The notes: generated by a model from the letters alone, not told the origin. 64,000 bases of DNA from Flavobacterium sp. (GCF_027483985.1 NZ_JAIXTJ010000024.1:1-64000); one strand, 5' to 3'; shown: positions 45,858 to 55,571, counted from the stretch's first letter. Made by a program: numbers and translations.

Positions 45858-48107
45858 ATGAAATATTTCTTTTTTAAAGTAGCAGTCGTCGGAACTTTTG
45901 TTTTTAGTTTCAATACTGCCGTTGCTCAACAAGTTCCTGCAACTGGCAACTACAATTACAACGAAGCGTTTGGTAATAATTTTTATACCAAAAATGCCAC
46001 TGAAACTCGCTCAGCAAGCGGACAACCTGGTCCAAAATATTGGCAAAACAGAGCTGATTACACAATTACCGCTTCTTTAGACGAAAGAACTAATGAAATA
46101 AAGGGTTCAGAAGTTGTAACTTACACCAACAATAGTCCAGATAAACTGAGTTTTTTATGGTTAAATCTTGATCAAAATTTATTTAAAAAAGACTCAAGAG
46201 GAAACGCTATCATTCCACTAAAAGGAAGTAGAAATGGTGCAAAAGGGCAAGCTTTTGATGGTGGATTTAAAATTAATTCTATTAAAGTTGTCACAACTGT
46301 AGCCGGAAAGGTTTCAGAAAAAGAAGCTAAGTTTACGGTTACTGATACAAGAATGCAAGTAGATTTACCGCAAAGTTTAAATGCTAATGGCGCTTCTGTA
46401 AAATTAAAAATTGATTTTTCATTCGTATCGCCAGAATATGGTTCAGATAGAATGGGCGTTTTAGAGACTAAAAACGGAAAAATCTTTACGATGGCACAAT
46501 GGTATCCAAGAATGTGTGTCTATGACGATGTTCGTGGTTGGAATACAAGACCATATTTGGGCGCAGGTGAGTTTTATTTAGAATATGGTGATTTTGATGT
46601 TTCAATTACAGCTCCAGCCTCGCACATTGTGGTTGGTTCGGGTGAATTGTTAAATCAAAATGAAGTATATACTGCAGAACAACAAAAGCGTTGGACTGCT
46701 GCAAAAGCTAGCGACAAAACAGTAATGATTAGAACAGCTGATGAGGTTAAAAATCCGGCTTCAAGACCAGCAGGAAAAGCCACTTTAACTTGGAAATTTA
46801 AAATCAAAAACTCACGTGATTTTTCTTGGGCTTCTTCACCAGCTTTTATTGTTGATGCAGCTAAAATCAATCTTCCTAGCGGAAAAAAATCGGTTGCTAT
46901 TTCAGCTTATCCTGAAGAAAGTAACGGAAATAATGGTTGGGAACGTTCTACAGAATATACTAAAGCTTCGATTGAAAATTACTCTAAAAGATGGTTTGAA
47001 TATCCTTATCCTGCAGCAACCAATGTAGCTGGAAATGAAGGTGGAATGGAATATCCAGGAATTGTTTTTTGCAGCTGGGAATCAAGAGGTGCTGATTTAT
47101 GGGGTGTAACTGATCACGAGTTCGGACACATTTGGTTTCCGATGATTGTTGGTTCTAATGAGCGATTATTTGCTTGGATGGACGAAGGATTTAACACTTT
47201 TATTAATGGATTGAGTTCTCAAGATTTTAATAATGGTGAATACAAACAGCCAGTTACAGATATGCATCAAGCATCATTTGTATTAACTAACCCTGAAATG
47301 GAACCAGTTATTGCGGCACCAGATAATTTAAAAGAAGTTAATTTAGGAATTTTAGCTTATTATAAACCAGGTTCAGGTTTAGAAATGTTGCGTAATTCTA
47401 TTGTTGGACCAGAGCGTTTTGACAAAGCTTTTAGAACATACATCGAGCGATGGGCATACAAACATCCGCAGCCAGATGACTTTTTTAGAACATTTGAAAA
47501 TGTAACCGGAGAAGATTTAGGTTGGTTTTGGAGAGGTTGGATTATGAACAATTGGGCATTAGATCAAGCTATCACAAAGGTAAAATATGTTAAAGGTGAT
47601 GCTAAAAATGGTGCAACGGTAACTATCCAAAATTTAGAAAAAATGCCGATGCCTGTTGTTTTAGAAATGAAAACTAAATCGGGTAAAACGTCAAGAAAAG
47701 CATTGCCTGTAGAAATTTGGCAGCGCAATAATACGTGGACTTTTAATGTTGATACTAACGAAGAATTAGAATCAATAACTATAGATCCTGACAAAGCTTT
47801 TCCTGATGTTAATGAAGAAAATAATGTTTGGACCGATGTCAAGAATGGAGTAGAGAAGAGCAAAGGTCTTGATGTTTATGTTGGTGATTATTCAAGTACT
47901 AAAATTCCATTAAAAATCAACTTTACTGAAGAAGATGATAGTTTGGTTATTAATTCACCAGGACAACCATCAACACCTCTTGATGATAAAGGAAATGGTA
48001 AATTTACTCTTGAGCAAGCAGGTTTAACTATTCAATTCAATACTGCTAAAAATGGTTTTACATTGTCAATTAGTGGTCAGTCATTTGAATTCACTAAAGA
48101 CAAATAA
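45858..48107 (+). CDS. M1-family metallopeptidase (aminopeptidase)
   Basis: A secreted zinc peptidase of 749 residues ([24 protein letters not shown], Sec signal). The GGMEYPG substrate motif is followed by the zinc site HEFGH (His420, Glu421, His424) and Glu443 18 residues later (WMDEGFN). This gives the HExxH-x18-E layout of M1 peptidases. The N-terminal beta domain contains [12 protein letters not shown]. The C-terminus has no lipobox or T9SS tail, so a periplasmic location is likely. It has a terminator and stands as a single gene. Confidence 0.93.
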   Translation: MKYFFFKVAVVGTFVFSFNTAVAQQVPATGNYNYNEAFGNNFYTKNATETRSASGQPGPKYWQNRADYTITASLDERTNEIKGSEVVTYTNNSPDKLSFLWLNLDQNLFKKDSRGNAIIPLKGSRNGAKGQAFDGGFKINSIKVVTTVAGKVSEKEAKFTVTDTRMQVDLPQSLNANGASVKLKIDFSFVSPEYGSDRMGVLETKNGKIFTMAQWYPRMCVYDDVRGWNTRPYLGAGEFYLEYGDFDVSITAPASHIVVGSGELLNQNEVYTAEQQKRWTAAKASDKTVMIRTADEVKNPASRPAGKATLTWKFKIKNSRDFSWASSPAFIVDAAKINLPSGKKSVAISAYPEESNGNNGWERSTEYTKASIENYSKRWFEYPYPAATNVAGNEGGMEYPGIVFCSWESRGADLWGVTDHEFGHIWFPMIVGSNERLFAWMDEGFNTFINGLSSQDFNNGEYKQPVTDMHQASFVLTNPEMEPVIAAPDNLKEVNLGILAYYKPGSGLEMLRNSIVGPERFDKAFRTYIERWAYKHPQPDDFFRTFENVTGEDLGWFWRGWIMNNWALDQAITKVKYVKGDAKNGATVTIQNLEKMPMPVVLEMKTKSGKTSRKALPVEIWQRNNTWTFNVDTNEELESITIDPDKAFPDVNEENNVWTDVKNGVEKSKGLDVYVGDYSSTKIPLKINFTEEDDSLVINSPGQPSTPLDDKGNGKFTLEQAGLTIQFNTAKNGFTLSISGQSFEFTKDK

Positions 48108-48126
48108 GCTTAAAATATTTTCATAA

Positions 48127-48156
48127 AAAAAAGGTACGTTTTGCGTACCTTTTTTC
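48127..48156. terminator. Bidirectional terminator after the M1 peptidase
   Basis: AAAGGTACG pairs with CGTACCTTT around a short loop, with T-runs both ways. It separates the M1 gene from the convergent DUF4199 gene ending at 48161. Confidence 0.87.
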
Positions 48157-48160
48157 GTTT

Positions 48161-48682
48161 TTATTTCTTCCCTTTCTTAATAATCAAGGCACTTATCAAT
48201 GAAAAAATAATTCCAATAGGAAAAATTTCAAAATAGGTCATTCCTATTACGAATAAAGGATTTTTGTAAGATTCTTTCATTTGATTTAGTTCCTCAATCT
48301 TTATTTGTAAATCGTTGGTGTTCAAACCACTTGATTGCAATTTTTTAATTTCAGATGCCGAAATTTTATCCATATAATCTGGGTAGAAATTATTTAATTC
48401 TATAAGCCATACTACAACATAGATTGTTGCTATTATAAAAGCTATCAATGTGCCAATAGTGAAGGCTTTACCAAATGTTATTGAACCATTGTTTATGGTA
48501 TCACGATAGTGTTTCATCCCAACAAATGTAAAGATGAAACCAATAAACATTCCTGTGAATCCCAAAATATAACTTAAAGTCGGATCGTCAGGATTTTTAG
48601 AATGAATATAGACACTTAATCCTGAAAATACAGCTACAATTAGTCCGCCAATAATTCCGTTTTTTAAAATAATTTTTTTCAT
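48161..48682 (-). CDS. DUF4199 membrane protein
   Basis: A 173-residue membrane protein from the ATG at 48682; a TTG at 48709 would add 9 residues but lies inside the promoter. Four transmembrane helices are seen: about 7-27, 36-56, 72-94 and 145-165. A charged loop of about 45 residues (DKISASEIKKLQSSGLN, LQIKIEELNQMKESY) precedes the last helix. This matches the Bacteroidota DUF4199 family, whose function is unknown. The -33/-7 promoter overlapping the end of the upstream TonB-like gene suggests independent transcription. Confidence 0.85.
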   Translation of the reverse strand: MKKIILKNGIIGGLIVAVFSGLSVYIHSKNPDDPTLSYILGFTGMFIGFIFTFVGMKHYRDTINNGSITFGKAFTIGTLIAFIIATIYVVVWLIELNNFYPDYMDKISASEIKKLQSSGLNTNDLQIKIEELNQMKESYKNPLFVIGMTYFEIFPIGIIFSLISALIIKKGKK

Positions 48683-48706
48683 ATAATAGTTTTTTGGTTG
48701 GTTATT

Positions 48707-48738
48707 CAAAATTACATTTTTTTTTGTATAATCATCAA
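48707..48738 (-). promoter_or_regulatory. Full -33/-7 promoter for the DUF4199 gene
   Basis: On the minus strand TTG (48736-48738), a 21-base spacer and TAATTTTG (48707-48714) match the consensus. The -33 box overlaps the TGA of the TonB-like gene at 48735. Confidence 0.6.
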
Positions 48739-49541
48739 TCTTGTTGACTCATCACGTTGATTGGAATCGTATAATAAACTTCTACGGCTTTATCATTCAT
48801 TTTCGCTGGATTGAATTTTTTATTTTTCCCGATGCGATTGATAACATTTATTGCTTCCATATCAAATTCAAAATATCCTGACGTTTTGTTAATTCGAATC
48901 GCTTCAACAATTCCTTCTTTATTTATTCTAAAACTTACCAATATTTTAAATAGGCTATTTTCAATGATACGTATTTCAGGAACTGCGTAATTGTTCATTA
49001 TTGCTTTATAAATAATTTGATAACTGCACGCTTCAATACCCAATGGCGAATCTTTACAGGCATCTATTGTTGGTCCAATTTCGAAAATAGGTTTTACAGT
49101 GTCGTTTATCTTATTATTTGTAGTGTTTTCTATCACTTTTTCAACTTTTTTCTCTTCTACAAAAGAGCGATAGAGCTGATCAATTTTCACAAATCGTTCG
49201 CTAACAAAATTAGAAATTAAAAGAGCATCTTCCTTCGATTTAATTAGTGGATAAAATTGTTCGTTGTTTTTTCGTAGTTGAAGATAATAATCACATAGAT
49301 TCAAATTATGGATTCTTTTAATGGAATCAATTTTGTGATCTCTTATATGACTCGATACTGGTTGTTCGATTTGAGAGATTTCCAGTAAGTAGTTTTCGAT
49401 TTTGTCAAGAATAACGCCGTGTGTTTTGTATACTTCTATCAAAGGTTTTTTACATTTTGCTAAAATCAGCTTATCATTATTAGTTTGTGCGCTAAGGTTT
49501 TTTGAGCCTAATAAAATCAGAAGTAGGATTATTTTTTTCAT
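48735..49541 (-). CDS. TonB C-terminal domain protein
   Basis: A secreted 268-residue protein from the ATG at 49541 (MKKIILLLILLGSKNLSAQ, Sec signal); the longer frame upstream is not needed. The central part is a helical and polar region. The C-terminal ~90 residues match a TonB energy-transducer C-terminal domain (LVSFRINKEGIVEAIRINKTSGYFEFDMEAINVI, FNPAKMNDKAVEVYYTIPIN). There is no TM anchor other than the signal and no Pro-rich spanner, so it is not a classical TonB. The role is unknown. It lies in a region of small accessory-like genes. Confidence 0.8.
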   Translation of the reverse strand: MKKIILLLILLGSKNLSAQTNNDKLILAKCKKPLIEVYKTHGVILDKIENYLLEISQIEQPVSSHIRDHKIDSIKRIHNLNLCDYYLQLRKNNEQFYPLIKSKEDALLISNFVSERFVKIDQLYRSFVEEKKVEKVIENTTNNKINDTVKPIFEIGPTIDACKDSPLGIEACSYQIIYKAIMNNYAVPEIRIIENSLFKILVSFRINKEGIVEAIRINKTSGYFEFDMEAINVINRIGKNKKFNPAKMNDKAVEVYYTIPINVMSQQD

Positions 49542-49617
49542 ATTATTTTTTTTAATCTTGGTAAAATTTAACGCCATTATTTCCTATTGGACAACGCTTA
49601 CTCTCTTTTTTGAAATA

Positions 49618-49809
49618 TTATAAATTAAAAGAATATTCATCTAAAGTTTTAAATTCAGTACTCACAGAATCGTATTTGGGTTCAATGATCACTTGGCCAA
49701 TTTTATCGGCGTAACCCCAAAGATTTCTTTTTCTATACGGAACATTGTAAGATTGTGAAAAACCAAAACTTATAACGAGAAGCAATATTAAGTATAAATT
49801 TTTATTCAT
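49618..49809 (-). pseudogene. Truncated WG-repeat secreted protein fragment
   Basis: A 63-residue frame: signal MNKNLYLILLLVISFGFSQ followed by a single WG repeat (LWGYADKIGQVIIEPKYDSVS), then a few residues and a stop. WG-repeat proteins normally carry many repeats; the gene at 50578-52008 has several and lies 0.8 kb away. This looks like the 5' remnant of a longer gene. The 76 bases on its 3' side before the next start hold no more repeats. A functional short protein cannot be excluded. Confidence 0.6.
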
Positions 49810-49817
49810 TTTAAATA

Positions 49818-50213
49818 TTATTTCAAGCGTTCTAAAACACCTTTTCGTTTTACAATATTCTTATAATCCCATTGAATTGTCGTCGATTTTTGAAGCCATC
49901 GTTCTACTTCAGTAATGTTAATTTCGGCAACAGATGTATAGGTTTTAGAAGCATCTTTGAATTTTCCGGAACCTAATTTTAGTTCTTGTTCTTCAAAACT
50001 TGCTCCGCTCCAAAACATCAGTCGTACTCCGTTTTTCAATTTGTCGTAACCCACAATAGGGTTTCCGTTTTCAAACCACACAGGATGTGCGTGCCATAGT
50101 TTATTTTCAAAATCGAAAAGCTTACCGTGAATGATTTCTAGCAGTTTGTTGCAAATAGCTTGGTCTTCTTCTGTTTTAGAATTGTTATAATTGATAATGT
50201 CTTGATGAATCAT
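49818..50213 (-). CDS. DUF1801 domain protein
   Basis: A 131-residue cytoplasmic protein from the ATG at 50213, 4 bases after the upstream stop; a TTG at 50234 would overlap that gene. Motifs of DUF1801: KLWHAHPVWFENGNPIVGYDKLKNGVRLMFWSGASFEE, then DASKTYTSVAEINITEVERWLQKS. The fold resembles the YdhG/PF08818 family. The function is unknown. It is operonic with the VOC protein. Confidence 0.85.
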   Translation of the reverse strand: MIHQDIINYNNSKTEEDQAICNKLLEIIHGKLFDFENKLWHAHPVWFENGNPIVGYDKLKNGVRLMFWSGASFEEQELKLGSGKFKDASKTYTSVAEINITEVERWLQKSTTIQWDYKNIVKRKGVLERLK

Positions 50214-50217
50214 AATT

Positions 50218-50574
50218 TTATAAGCTTTGTCCAAAGGTTAATAAATTTTTATCAGGATCAAGTATAGAAAATTCTCTTTGTTGCCAAGGTTTGTTTTCCA
50301 ATTGTCCGTTGGAATGTATCCACACTTTTGCGTCTAAAAAGGTTTGGTAAACAGTGTCAATAGAATTGGTTCTTATGTAAACTTGTCCATAATTTTCATC
50401 TGGATTTAAGTTTTTAAATTCAAAAAAGTGAAGCTGGATTTGGTCTTTTTGCACCATTAAATAGCCATCATAATTTGGACTTCCAAACAATTGAAATCCT
50501 AATTTATTTAAGTAAAAATCCATCGTAATTTTTTTATCACGCATCGGAAGTTTTGGGTTGATGTTGGTTAGCAT
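50218..50574 (-). CDS. VOC-family (glyoxalase/bleomycin-resistance-like) protein
   Basis: A 118-residue protein with the two beta-alpha-beta-beta-beta modules of the vicinal oxygen chelate fold (ITMDFYLNKLGFQLFG, LMVQKDQIQLHFFEF, YIRTNSIDTVYQTFLDAKV, REFSILDPDKNLLTFGQSL). His and Glu residues near IQLHFFEF and FSILDPD could bind metal. The members of this superfamily include glyoxalases and drug-binding proteins; the substrate here is unknown. It is followed by the DUF1801 gene with 4 bases between, and preceded by the WG-repeat gene by 3 bases. Confidence 0.85.
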   Translation of the reverse strand: MLTNINPKLPMRDKKITMDFYLNKLGFQLFGSPNYDGYLMVQKDQIQLHFFEFKNLNPDENYGQVYIRTNSIDTVYQTFLDAKVWIHSNGQLENKPWQQREFSILDPDKNLLTFGQSL

Positions 50575-50577
50575 ATT

Positions 50578-52008
50578 TTACTTTTTATAAAGTTCATTTA
50601 AATCAAAAGATGTGATTGCTCCATTTTTTGTTGCCTCAATTTTCTTTACTTTTTTGATGTATTCTAATGTGTCATATTCAGTAGAAAGAATTATTTTTCC
50701 TGTAGTATCTATCAGACCAAATTTTTTATTTTTTTCAACCTTTATGCCACCAAACATCGAAGTTATAATATCATAATCAAAATCGGTTAGGAACTTTCTA
50801 TTTACATAAAGTGCACTTTTATTATTTTTTGTTATAACCAACAGCAATCCTTCGTTGCTATAATTGGGTAAATAGGTAATGGAATCATTTTCTAATGGCA
50901 ATATTACCACACCAGTATGATCCACAATTCCGAATTTACCATTTTCGGAAACTATCATTTCTTTGTCGTCAAGAACTTGAATATAATCATAAATCATTTT
51001 GGTTTCTTCCCATTTTGCAATGTCAAAAATTACTTTTTTTCCGTTTCGTTCGAGAAGTAATTTGGTGAGAACATTTTTATAGTTAAAGAAATTGATTTTG
51101 TCATAAATTAAAGGTAATTTTTCTTCAAAATTATTGTTGACTAACGTATACTTATCACCAATTCTTACTTTAAAGCAATCTAAAACGGCATCGAAACTTT
51201 GATTGAAATTGACTTCGACTTTGTCATAATTTTTGCTAATTTTTTTACCTTTTCTATCAATAAAATAAAAGTTTTTGTTTTCTTGAGCCAGAATTCCCAT
51301 TTTGTAAATCCGCAAACTTTTGAATTTGAATGGTGCTATAACTTTATTCTTAGGGTTGATGATTCCAAACAAACTATCCTTTTTATAAATAGCAATTTCA
51401 TTATCGACATAACTCACATAATTCTCTTTATCAATTTTATAAAGTAACGGATTGACAACATTATCACCGTTGGACTTCCATAATTTAACTCTAGAAAATT
51501 TGTTATCAAAATAGGGTTTGTCTTTCTTGACACTAAGTAACGTTCTATCTTGAAATGAATTATTGGATTTGGAATAGTCAACCGATAAATAATATTCTAC
51601 AGGAGTTTTGTAGGTTCGTTCAGATCTCGGTGAACCAGTTCCATATCCAGTTCCATTGCCACTTTCACCTACTTCTGGATATTCTTTTGGCTCTATTCTT
51701 TTTGTAAAATGTAAGGAAACCGTATAAGTTGCAGTTCCTGAACCTTCATCATAGGTTTGAAAATAAGGTTCGTCATAAATCAAGGAACTAAACACAAATA
51801 CTTTTTTGTCCTCAAATATTTTGAACATCGGAAAAAGTTTGGCTGTAGGTTTATTATTCAGCAAAGCCATAACCGATTTTTGCAAAAGGTCATACATTTC
51901 TTTTTCGTCAGTATTCATTTCAGCAATAGAACGAAATTCATTTTTTTGTTGTGAAAAACAATAAAATTTTATCAAAAAGACCGCAATAAATAAAGCTGTT
52001 TTTTTCAT
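50578..52008 (-). CDS. WG-repeat secreted protein
   Basis: A secreted 476-residue protein (MKKTALFIAVFLIKFYCFSQ) from the ATG at 52008; an ATG at 52023 would give 481 residues and overlap the upstream stop. The N-terminal part has a charged region and a Gly-rich stretch (SGNGTGYGTGSPRSE). The C-terminal half carries several WG-like repeats (KDSLFGIINPKNKVIAPFKF, GKFGIVDHTGVVILPLEND, KKFGLIDTTGKIILSTEYD). WG repeats form beta-propeller-like or solenoid folds of unknown role. It heads a minus-strand group with the VOC and DUF1801 genes. Confidence 0.85.
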   Translation of the reverse strand: MKKTALFIAVFLIKFYCFSQQKNEFRSIAEMNTDEKEMYDLLQKSVMALLNNKPTAKLFPMFKIFEDKKVFVFSSLIYDEPYFQTYDEGSGTATYTVSLHFTKRIEPKEYPEVGESGNGTGYGTGSPRSERTYKTPVEYYLSVDYSKSNNSFQDRTLLSVKKDKPYFDNKFSRVKLWKSNGDNVVNPLLYKIDKENYVSYVDNEIAIYKKDSLFGIINPKNKVIAPFKFKSLRIYKMGILAQENKNFYFIDRKGKKISKNYDKVEVNFNQSFDAVLDCFKVRIGDKYTLVNNNFEEKLPLIYDKINFFNYKNVLTKLLLERNGKKVIFDIAKWEETKMIYDYIQVLDDKEMIVSENGKFGIVDHTGVVILPLENDSITYLPNYSNEGLLLVITKNNKSALYVNRKFLTDFDYDIITSMFGGIKVEKNKKFGLIDTTGKIILSTEYDTLEYIKKVKKIEATKNGAITSFDLNELYKK

Positions 52009-52009
52009 T

Positions 52010-53215
52010 TTAATAGAATTCATAAATTATAATATCGCCATATGAACCTATTATTTTAAGACTATTTTCGGTGTATTCCCAACGTTTTTCAGAACTTGGT
52101 TTGTATGGGTTTTCTATGCCAATTTTGGAGTATTCAGTAACTTTTTCTAATCTATTTTTTGTATCATAGTGGTAGGTTGTTTTTTTAGAAAATTTAGCAC
52201 TAGAACCTTGCGTTTCTTGTTGGATTAAATTACCATTTTTGTAGTCATAAGTGGTCGTTCTGATCAAATTTTCTTTAGGAGCTGAATTGAAATGAGTCGT
52301 AATATGTTTACTAACAACATTGTTCGTATAGATTAATTCTTCTTTCAAATAAGGTTTTTCGTCGTGGTACTGAAACCGTTCCGTTAAATTGTTTTTACTA
52401 TCATATTGATAGGTGATGTGTCTAATTTTTGTACCACTTCTAATTAACTGATTTTTATTGTTATATACAGCAGAATCTTTTAAAAAACTATTTTCTCTAA
52501 CCGGTTTATTCGGATAAAAAATTTGGCTCGAATGGTGAATTGCAATAAGATTTTTGTTCTTGTCGTAAGTATAAATATCCGTTTCAATATTTTTAGTCGG
52601 ACCTTGAGTTTGTGTCAGTTCTTTTTTGACTATTAGATTTTTGTCATAGAAATAGAGTTCTGTTGCGTTTGATTTTTTGATTTCAACAATAGCATTATTA
52701 TCATAAACCAATGTGGTTTCAAAGTTACTTTTTCTAGTTTTATTGGTTTTGTTGTCTTGATAATTCGTTTCATTTGTAAATGAAATTACCCTATTTTTTG
52801 AGTCCAAAATAGCTTTATAAAGTTCCGTTTGGTTAACATCTTCGTAGAGTGCGACCGCATTTTGATTGGCTTCTCTAATTAATGTTTCAGAATTTAATCG
52901 ATTTAAAGCTTCCGAATTAGCTTCAGATGTAGTGCTTTTTTCAACTAAAACACCATTACTATAATTGTATAGAATTGTTTTTTTTATCGGGAAATCTACA
53001 ATGATTTCTTTAATTATGTTTCCTTCTTCATCAAATTCAGTTGTTTTTTTATCAATGATAGATTTTTTTACTTTTTTACGATAGGATTTTAAGTAGTTTA
53101 AGTTGTTTTCAGGAAGCTTTAATTCGGGTAAAATAATTTTAGGTTCAGGTGATTGAAATTGACCAAAACTAATCGTTGAAAAGAATAAAAGGAACCAAAA
53201 AACAATTGATTTCAT
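52010..53215 (-). CDS. Secreted YD-repeat-like protein of unknown function
   Basis: A secreted 401-residue protein from the ATG at 53215 (MKSIVFWFLLFFSTISFGQ). The mature part has degenerate YD/RHS-like repeats (DFDEEGNIIKE-like, IYTYDKNKNLIAIHHSS, ITYQYDSKNNLTERFQYHD, TYHYDTKNRLEKVTEYS, TTYDYKNGNLIQQ). Such repeats form beta-strand barrels in RHS and teneurin proteins, but no RHS core or toxin tail is seen. Its function is unknown. The stop is 1 base before the WG-repeat ATG, suggesting coupling. Confidence 0.75.
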   Translation of the reverse strand: MKSIVFWFLLFFSTISFGQFQSPEPKIILPELKLPENNLNYLKSYRKKVKKSIIDKKTTEFDEEGNIIKEIIVDFPIKKTILYNYSNGVLVEKSTTSEANSEALNRLNSETLIREANQNAVALYEDVNQTELYKAILDSKNRVISFTNETNYQDNKTNKTRKSNFETTLVYDNNAIVEIKKSNATELYFYDKNLIVKKELTQTQGPTKNIETDIYTYDKNKNLIAIHHSSQIFYPNKPVRENSFLKDSAVYNNKNQLIRSGTKIRHITYQYDSKNNLTERFQYHDEKPYLKEELIYTNNVVSKHITTHFNSAPKENLIRTTTYDYKNGNLIQQETQGSSAKFSKKTTYHYDTKNRLEKVTEYSKIGIENPYKPSSEKRWEYTENSLKIIGSYGDIIIYEFY

Positions 53216-53240
53216 AAGTAGCAACAAAAAATAAATGTAT

Positions 53241-53279
53241 AAAAAAAAACAGAGACCACAAAATGCAATCTCTGTTTCT
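53241..53279 (-). terminator. Terminator of the 53.3-54.1 kb secreted-protein gene
   Basis: On the minus strand AAACAGAGA pairs with TCTCTGTTT across a 14-nt loop, with a long T-run (TTTTTTTTT) after it, 20 bases past the stop at 53299. Confidence 0.83.
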
Positions 53280-53298
53280 AGTAAAAAACTTAAAATAA

Positions 53299-54105
53299 CT
53301 ATTCACACCAAACGGTCAATACAACTTCAATAGTGTTTTCTTCATTTAAAAGACTATCTGATAAAGTAACTGTGTTTGAACTTGTTCCACAGAAGTAATC
53401 TTGAAAAGAACCAAAAGTATAGGTTCCAGGAGGCAAATTGTAAAAGCAATTCCCATAGCCATAATCTTGATCATTCGGATTTCCTGGATAATAATAAGCT
53501 CCAGTTGTTAAGTTTTGAGCATAAAAACCAGCGTTATAAGTGGTAGCATTACCATTATTATCAATAGGAGTAATACATACGTTATAAGTTTTAATACTAA
53601 TTTTTATCGCTTCAATTGCAGTAATTATTGCACCTGATTTATTAAATTGTCTTGATAACGCAGTTCTAATTGGTTGAATGTAGCTTAATGCCAAAGTATA
53701 ATTATTTGCAGTGATTGCAGTCTTTATTTGTGCAGTCAAATCCATAATGATATCATTTTGGTTCACTAATTCATTAGCGTTATTTACAATCGACGTTGTT
53801 GAAAATGGAATTGATGAATTTGTTTGCGCATAAGCTACATAGGATTGAATTTCATCTGAATTATTTAGAACGGAATTCACGTGATAATTCATTTTGTCTT
53901 CAAATAAAATGGCATTCGGATTGTTTAAAATAGCTAATTGTTTTACCAACTGATTTACCGCTTTTCTAGCAACAACGACTTCCTGTTGTACATTCTCTGC
54001 TGATTGAATTGCGGAGTTCAAATTTTGTTCTGCTACAGATTGAGCAAACGTTTGTCCAAAGACTAAAAATGTTAATGAAAACACGTAAAACATAATTTTT
54101 TTCAT
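53299..54105 (-). CDS. Hypothetical secreted protein
   Basis: A 268-residue exported protein (MKKIMFYVFSLTFLVFGQTFAQS). The first ~150 mature residues are Asn/Ala/Val-rich helices (AEQNLNSAIQSAENVQQEV, NELVNQNDIIMDLTAQIKTAI) that look like a coiled or bundle fold. The C-terminal ~85 residues are beta-rich with four Cys (VCITPIDNNG, NCFYNLPPGTYTFGSFQDYFCG, LTVWCE) and may form a small disulphide-bonded domain. No family was recognised. It has a -33/-7 promoter about 29 bases upstream and its own terminator. Confidence 0.75.
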   Translation of the reverse strand: MKKIMFYVFSLTFLVFGQTFAQSVAEQNLNSAIQSAENVQQEVVVARKAVNQLVKQLAILNNPNAILFEDKMNYHVNSVLNNSDEIQSYVAYAQTNSSIPFSTTSIVNNANELVNQNDIIMDLTAQIKTAITANNYTLALSYIQPIRTALSRQFNKSGAIITAIEAIKISIKTYNVCITPIDNNGNATTYNAGFYAQNLTTGAYYYPGNPNDQDYGYGNCFYNLPPGTYTFGSFQDYFCGTSSNTVTLSDSLLNEENTIEVVLTVWCE

Positions 54106-54133
54106 AATGAAAAGTTTTTGATTAATACTTTGT

Positions 54134-54167
54134 CAAAGTTATGATGACTTTATTGTTTTTAGTCCAA
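54134..54167 (-). promoter_or_regulatory. -33/-7 promoter for the hypothetical secreted protein gene
   Basis: On the minus strand TAACTTTG (54134-54141) matches TAnnTTTG, with TTG at about 54165-54167 upstream (spacer 23). It lies 28 bases before the ATG at 54105. Confidence 0.55.
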
Positions 54168-54638
54168 TTTTAAATTATCTATACGTTAATAATCAATGGT
54201 TTAGGTGTTTTATATTTGTTGTTTTATAAATGTTTGAATAATGTATTTTTAATGTAGAAAAGGTATTTTTGAAATTTTATGTAGTTTATAATCCTATGAT
54301 TTTGCTGTAAAGAACTTCCATTATAAACTCTTTTTTTTCATCTGTTTTCCTTTCTATAATTTAAGTTTTCAAATTAATTCTGTTAATGTGATGATGTTAC
54401 AAATCATAAGATTTTATGTGTAATACTTTCTGTGTGTAAAAAACCAAACTTTGTAATAAGTTTTAAATTAGTTTGGAGTTGCAATAAAGAAACCGCAAAA
54501 AATTACACAAAAAAGCAAACAGAATGTAGAGTAGTGAAGAGGATTTTGTAGTCGGTTATCCAAACAAATAATAGGAATATAGTAACAAGAACACGAGTAG
54601 GAACTTCTATTCAAATCTATAATTAAAAAAGACTAACT
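54142..54638. other. 500-bp intergenic stretch with no gene found
   Basis: This AT-rich gap between divergent genes (secreted protein on minus, nitroreductase on plus) holds the minus-strand promoter described above. On the plus strand there is one TATATTTG (54211-54218), far from any start codon. I see no tRNA, no long inverted repeat and no frame with protein-like sequence. Confidence 0.6.
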
Positions 54639-55265
54639 ATGTCAATTACAACAGCATTAACTTGGCGATATGCCACCAAAAAAATGAACGGAATTAAGAT
54701 TCCGAACGAAAAACTAGAAATTATTTTAAATGCTATTGCTCTTGCCCCATCGTCGTTTGGACTGCAGCCGTATTCTGTTTTTGTTATTGAAGACATAGCG
54801 TTGCTTGAAAAGATAAAACCTATTGCTAGCAATCAATCTCAAATTACTGACGCTTCTGCATTGTTGGTTTTTGCCGCTTGGGACAAATTATCGCAACAAC
54901 ATATTGACGATTATTTTGCAAGGATAGCCAAGGTCAGAGATGTCTCTTTAGATAGTTTGCAATCTATGAAAGAACATATTGAAACACAGTTACAAAATAC
55001 TGATGTCGATAATTTTATTTGGAATGCAAAGCAAACCTATATTGCATTAGGATTTGCTTTAGTTGCTGCTGCCGAAGAATATGTTGACAGCACACCAATG
55101 GAAGGATTTGATAAAAAAGCATTAGACGAACTTTTACAATTAAAAGAAAAAGGATTAGCAAGCACAGTCATTCTTCCATTAGGATATCGCGATACTGCCA
55201 ATGATTATCTAGCGAAACTCAAAAAAGTAAGACGTGAAAAAGACCAACTTTTCATTCGATTGTAA
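54639..55265 (+). CDS. Nitroreductase-family NAD(P)H-dependent oxidoreductase
   Basis: A 208-residue FMN enzyme that reduces nitro groups or quinones with NAD(P)H. FMN-binding segments are visible: RYATKKMNGIKIP, ALAPSSFGLQPYSVFVI, and FIWNAKQTYIALGFALVAAAEE with PMEGFDKKALDELL. STVILPLGYRDTANDYLAKLKKVR closes the fold. The length is normal for NfsA/NfsB-type proteins. A SHOCT-domain gene follows 23 bases later, so they may share a transcript. Downstream is the HxlR/NmrA pair, also redox-related. Confidence 0.92.
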   Translation: MSITTALTWRYATKKMNGIKIPNEKLEIILNAIALAPSSFGLQPYSVFVIEDIALLEKIKPIASNQSQITDASALLVFAAWDKLSQQHIDDYFARIAKVRDVSLDSLQSMKEHIETQLQNTDVDNFIWNAKQTYIALGFALVAAAEEYVDSTPMEGFDKKALDELLQLKEKGLASTVILPLGYRDTANDYLAKLKKVRREKDQLFIRL

Positions 55266-55288
55266 TTACATTTAGTAAATAAATAGTT

Positions 55289-55501
55289 ATGAAATATAAT
55301 AGTTATCCTTTTTTGGGAATGGACATAATTTGGTGGATACTATGGGTTGTAGTTCTTTTTTGGATTTTTGCAACGCCTTATGCTATTCCTGGTGAACGAA
55401 GAAGAAAAGATTCAGCTTTAGATATTTTGAACAAACAACTCGCTTTAGGTAAAATTAAACTTGAAGAATACGAGCAAAAGAAAAAGTTGATTGAAAAATA
55501 G
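55289..55501 (+). CDS. Small SHOCT-domain membrane protein
   Basis: A 70-residue protein with one transmembrane helix (MDIIWWILWVVVLFWIFATPYAI) and a C-terminal SHOCT motif (DSALDILNKQLALGKIKLEEYEQKK). SHOCT domains often occur at the ends of small membrane proteins and are thought to mediate oligomerisation. The start ATG at 55289 is 23 bases after the nitroreductase stop. The function is unknown. Confidence 0.85.
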   Translation: MKYNSYPFLGMDIIWWILWVVVLFWIFATPYAIPGERRRKDSALDILNKQLALGKIKLEEYEQKKKLIEK

Positions 55502-55520
55502 TTTTAGTTTTTTATTGGTT

Positions 55521-55549
55521 AACTGCTCTAGAAATGGAGCAGTTTTTTT
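55521..55549 (+). terminator. Terminator after the nitroreductase-SHOCT pair
   Basis: AACTGCTC pairs with GAGCAGTT around an 8-nt loop and is followed by a T-run, 19 bases after the stop. Confidence 0.85.
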
Positions 55550-55571
55550 ATTTAGCTATAATAAATTCTAA

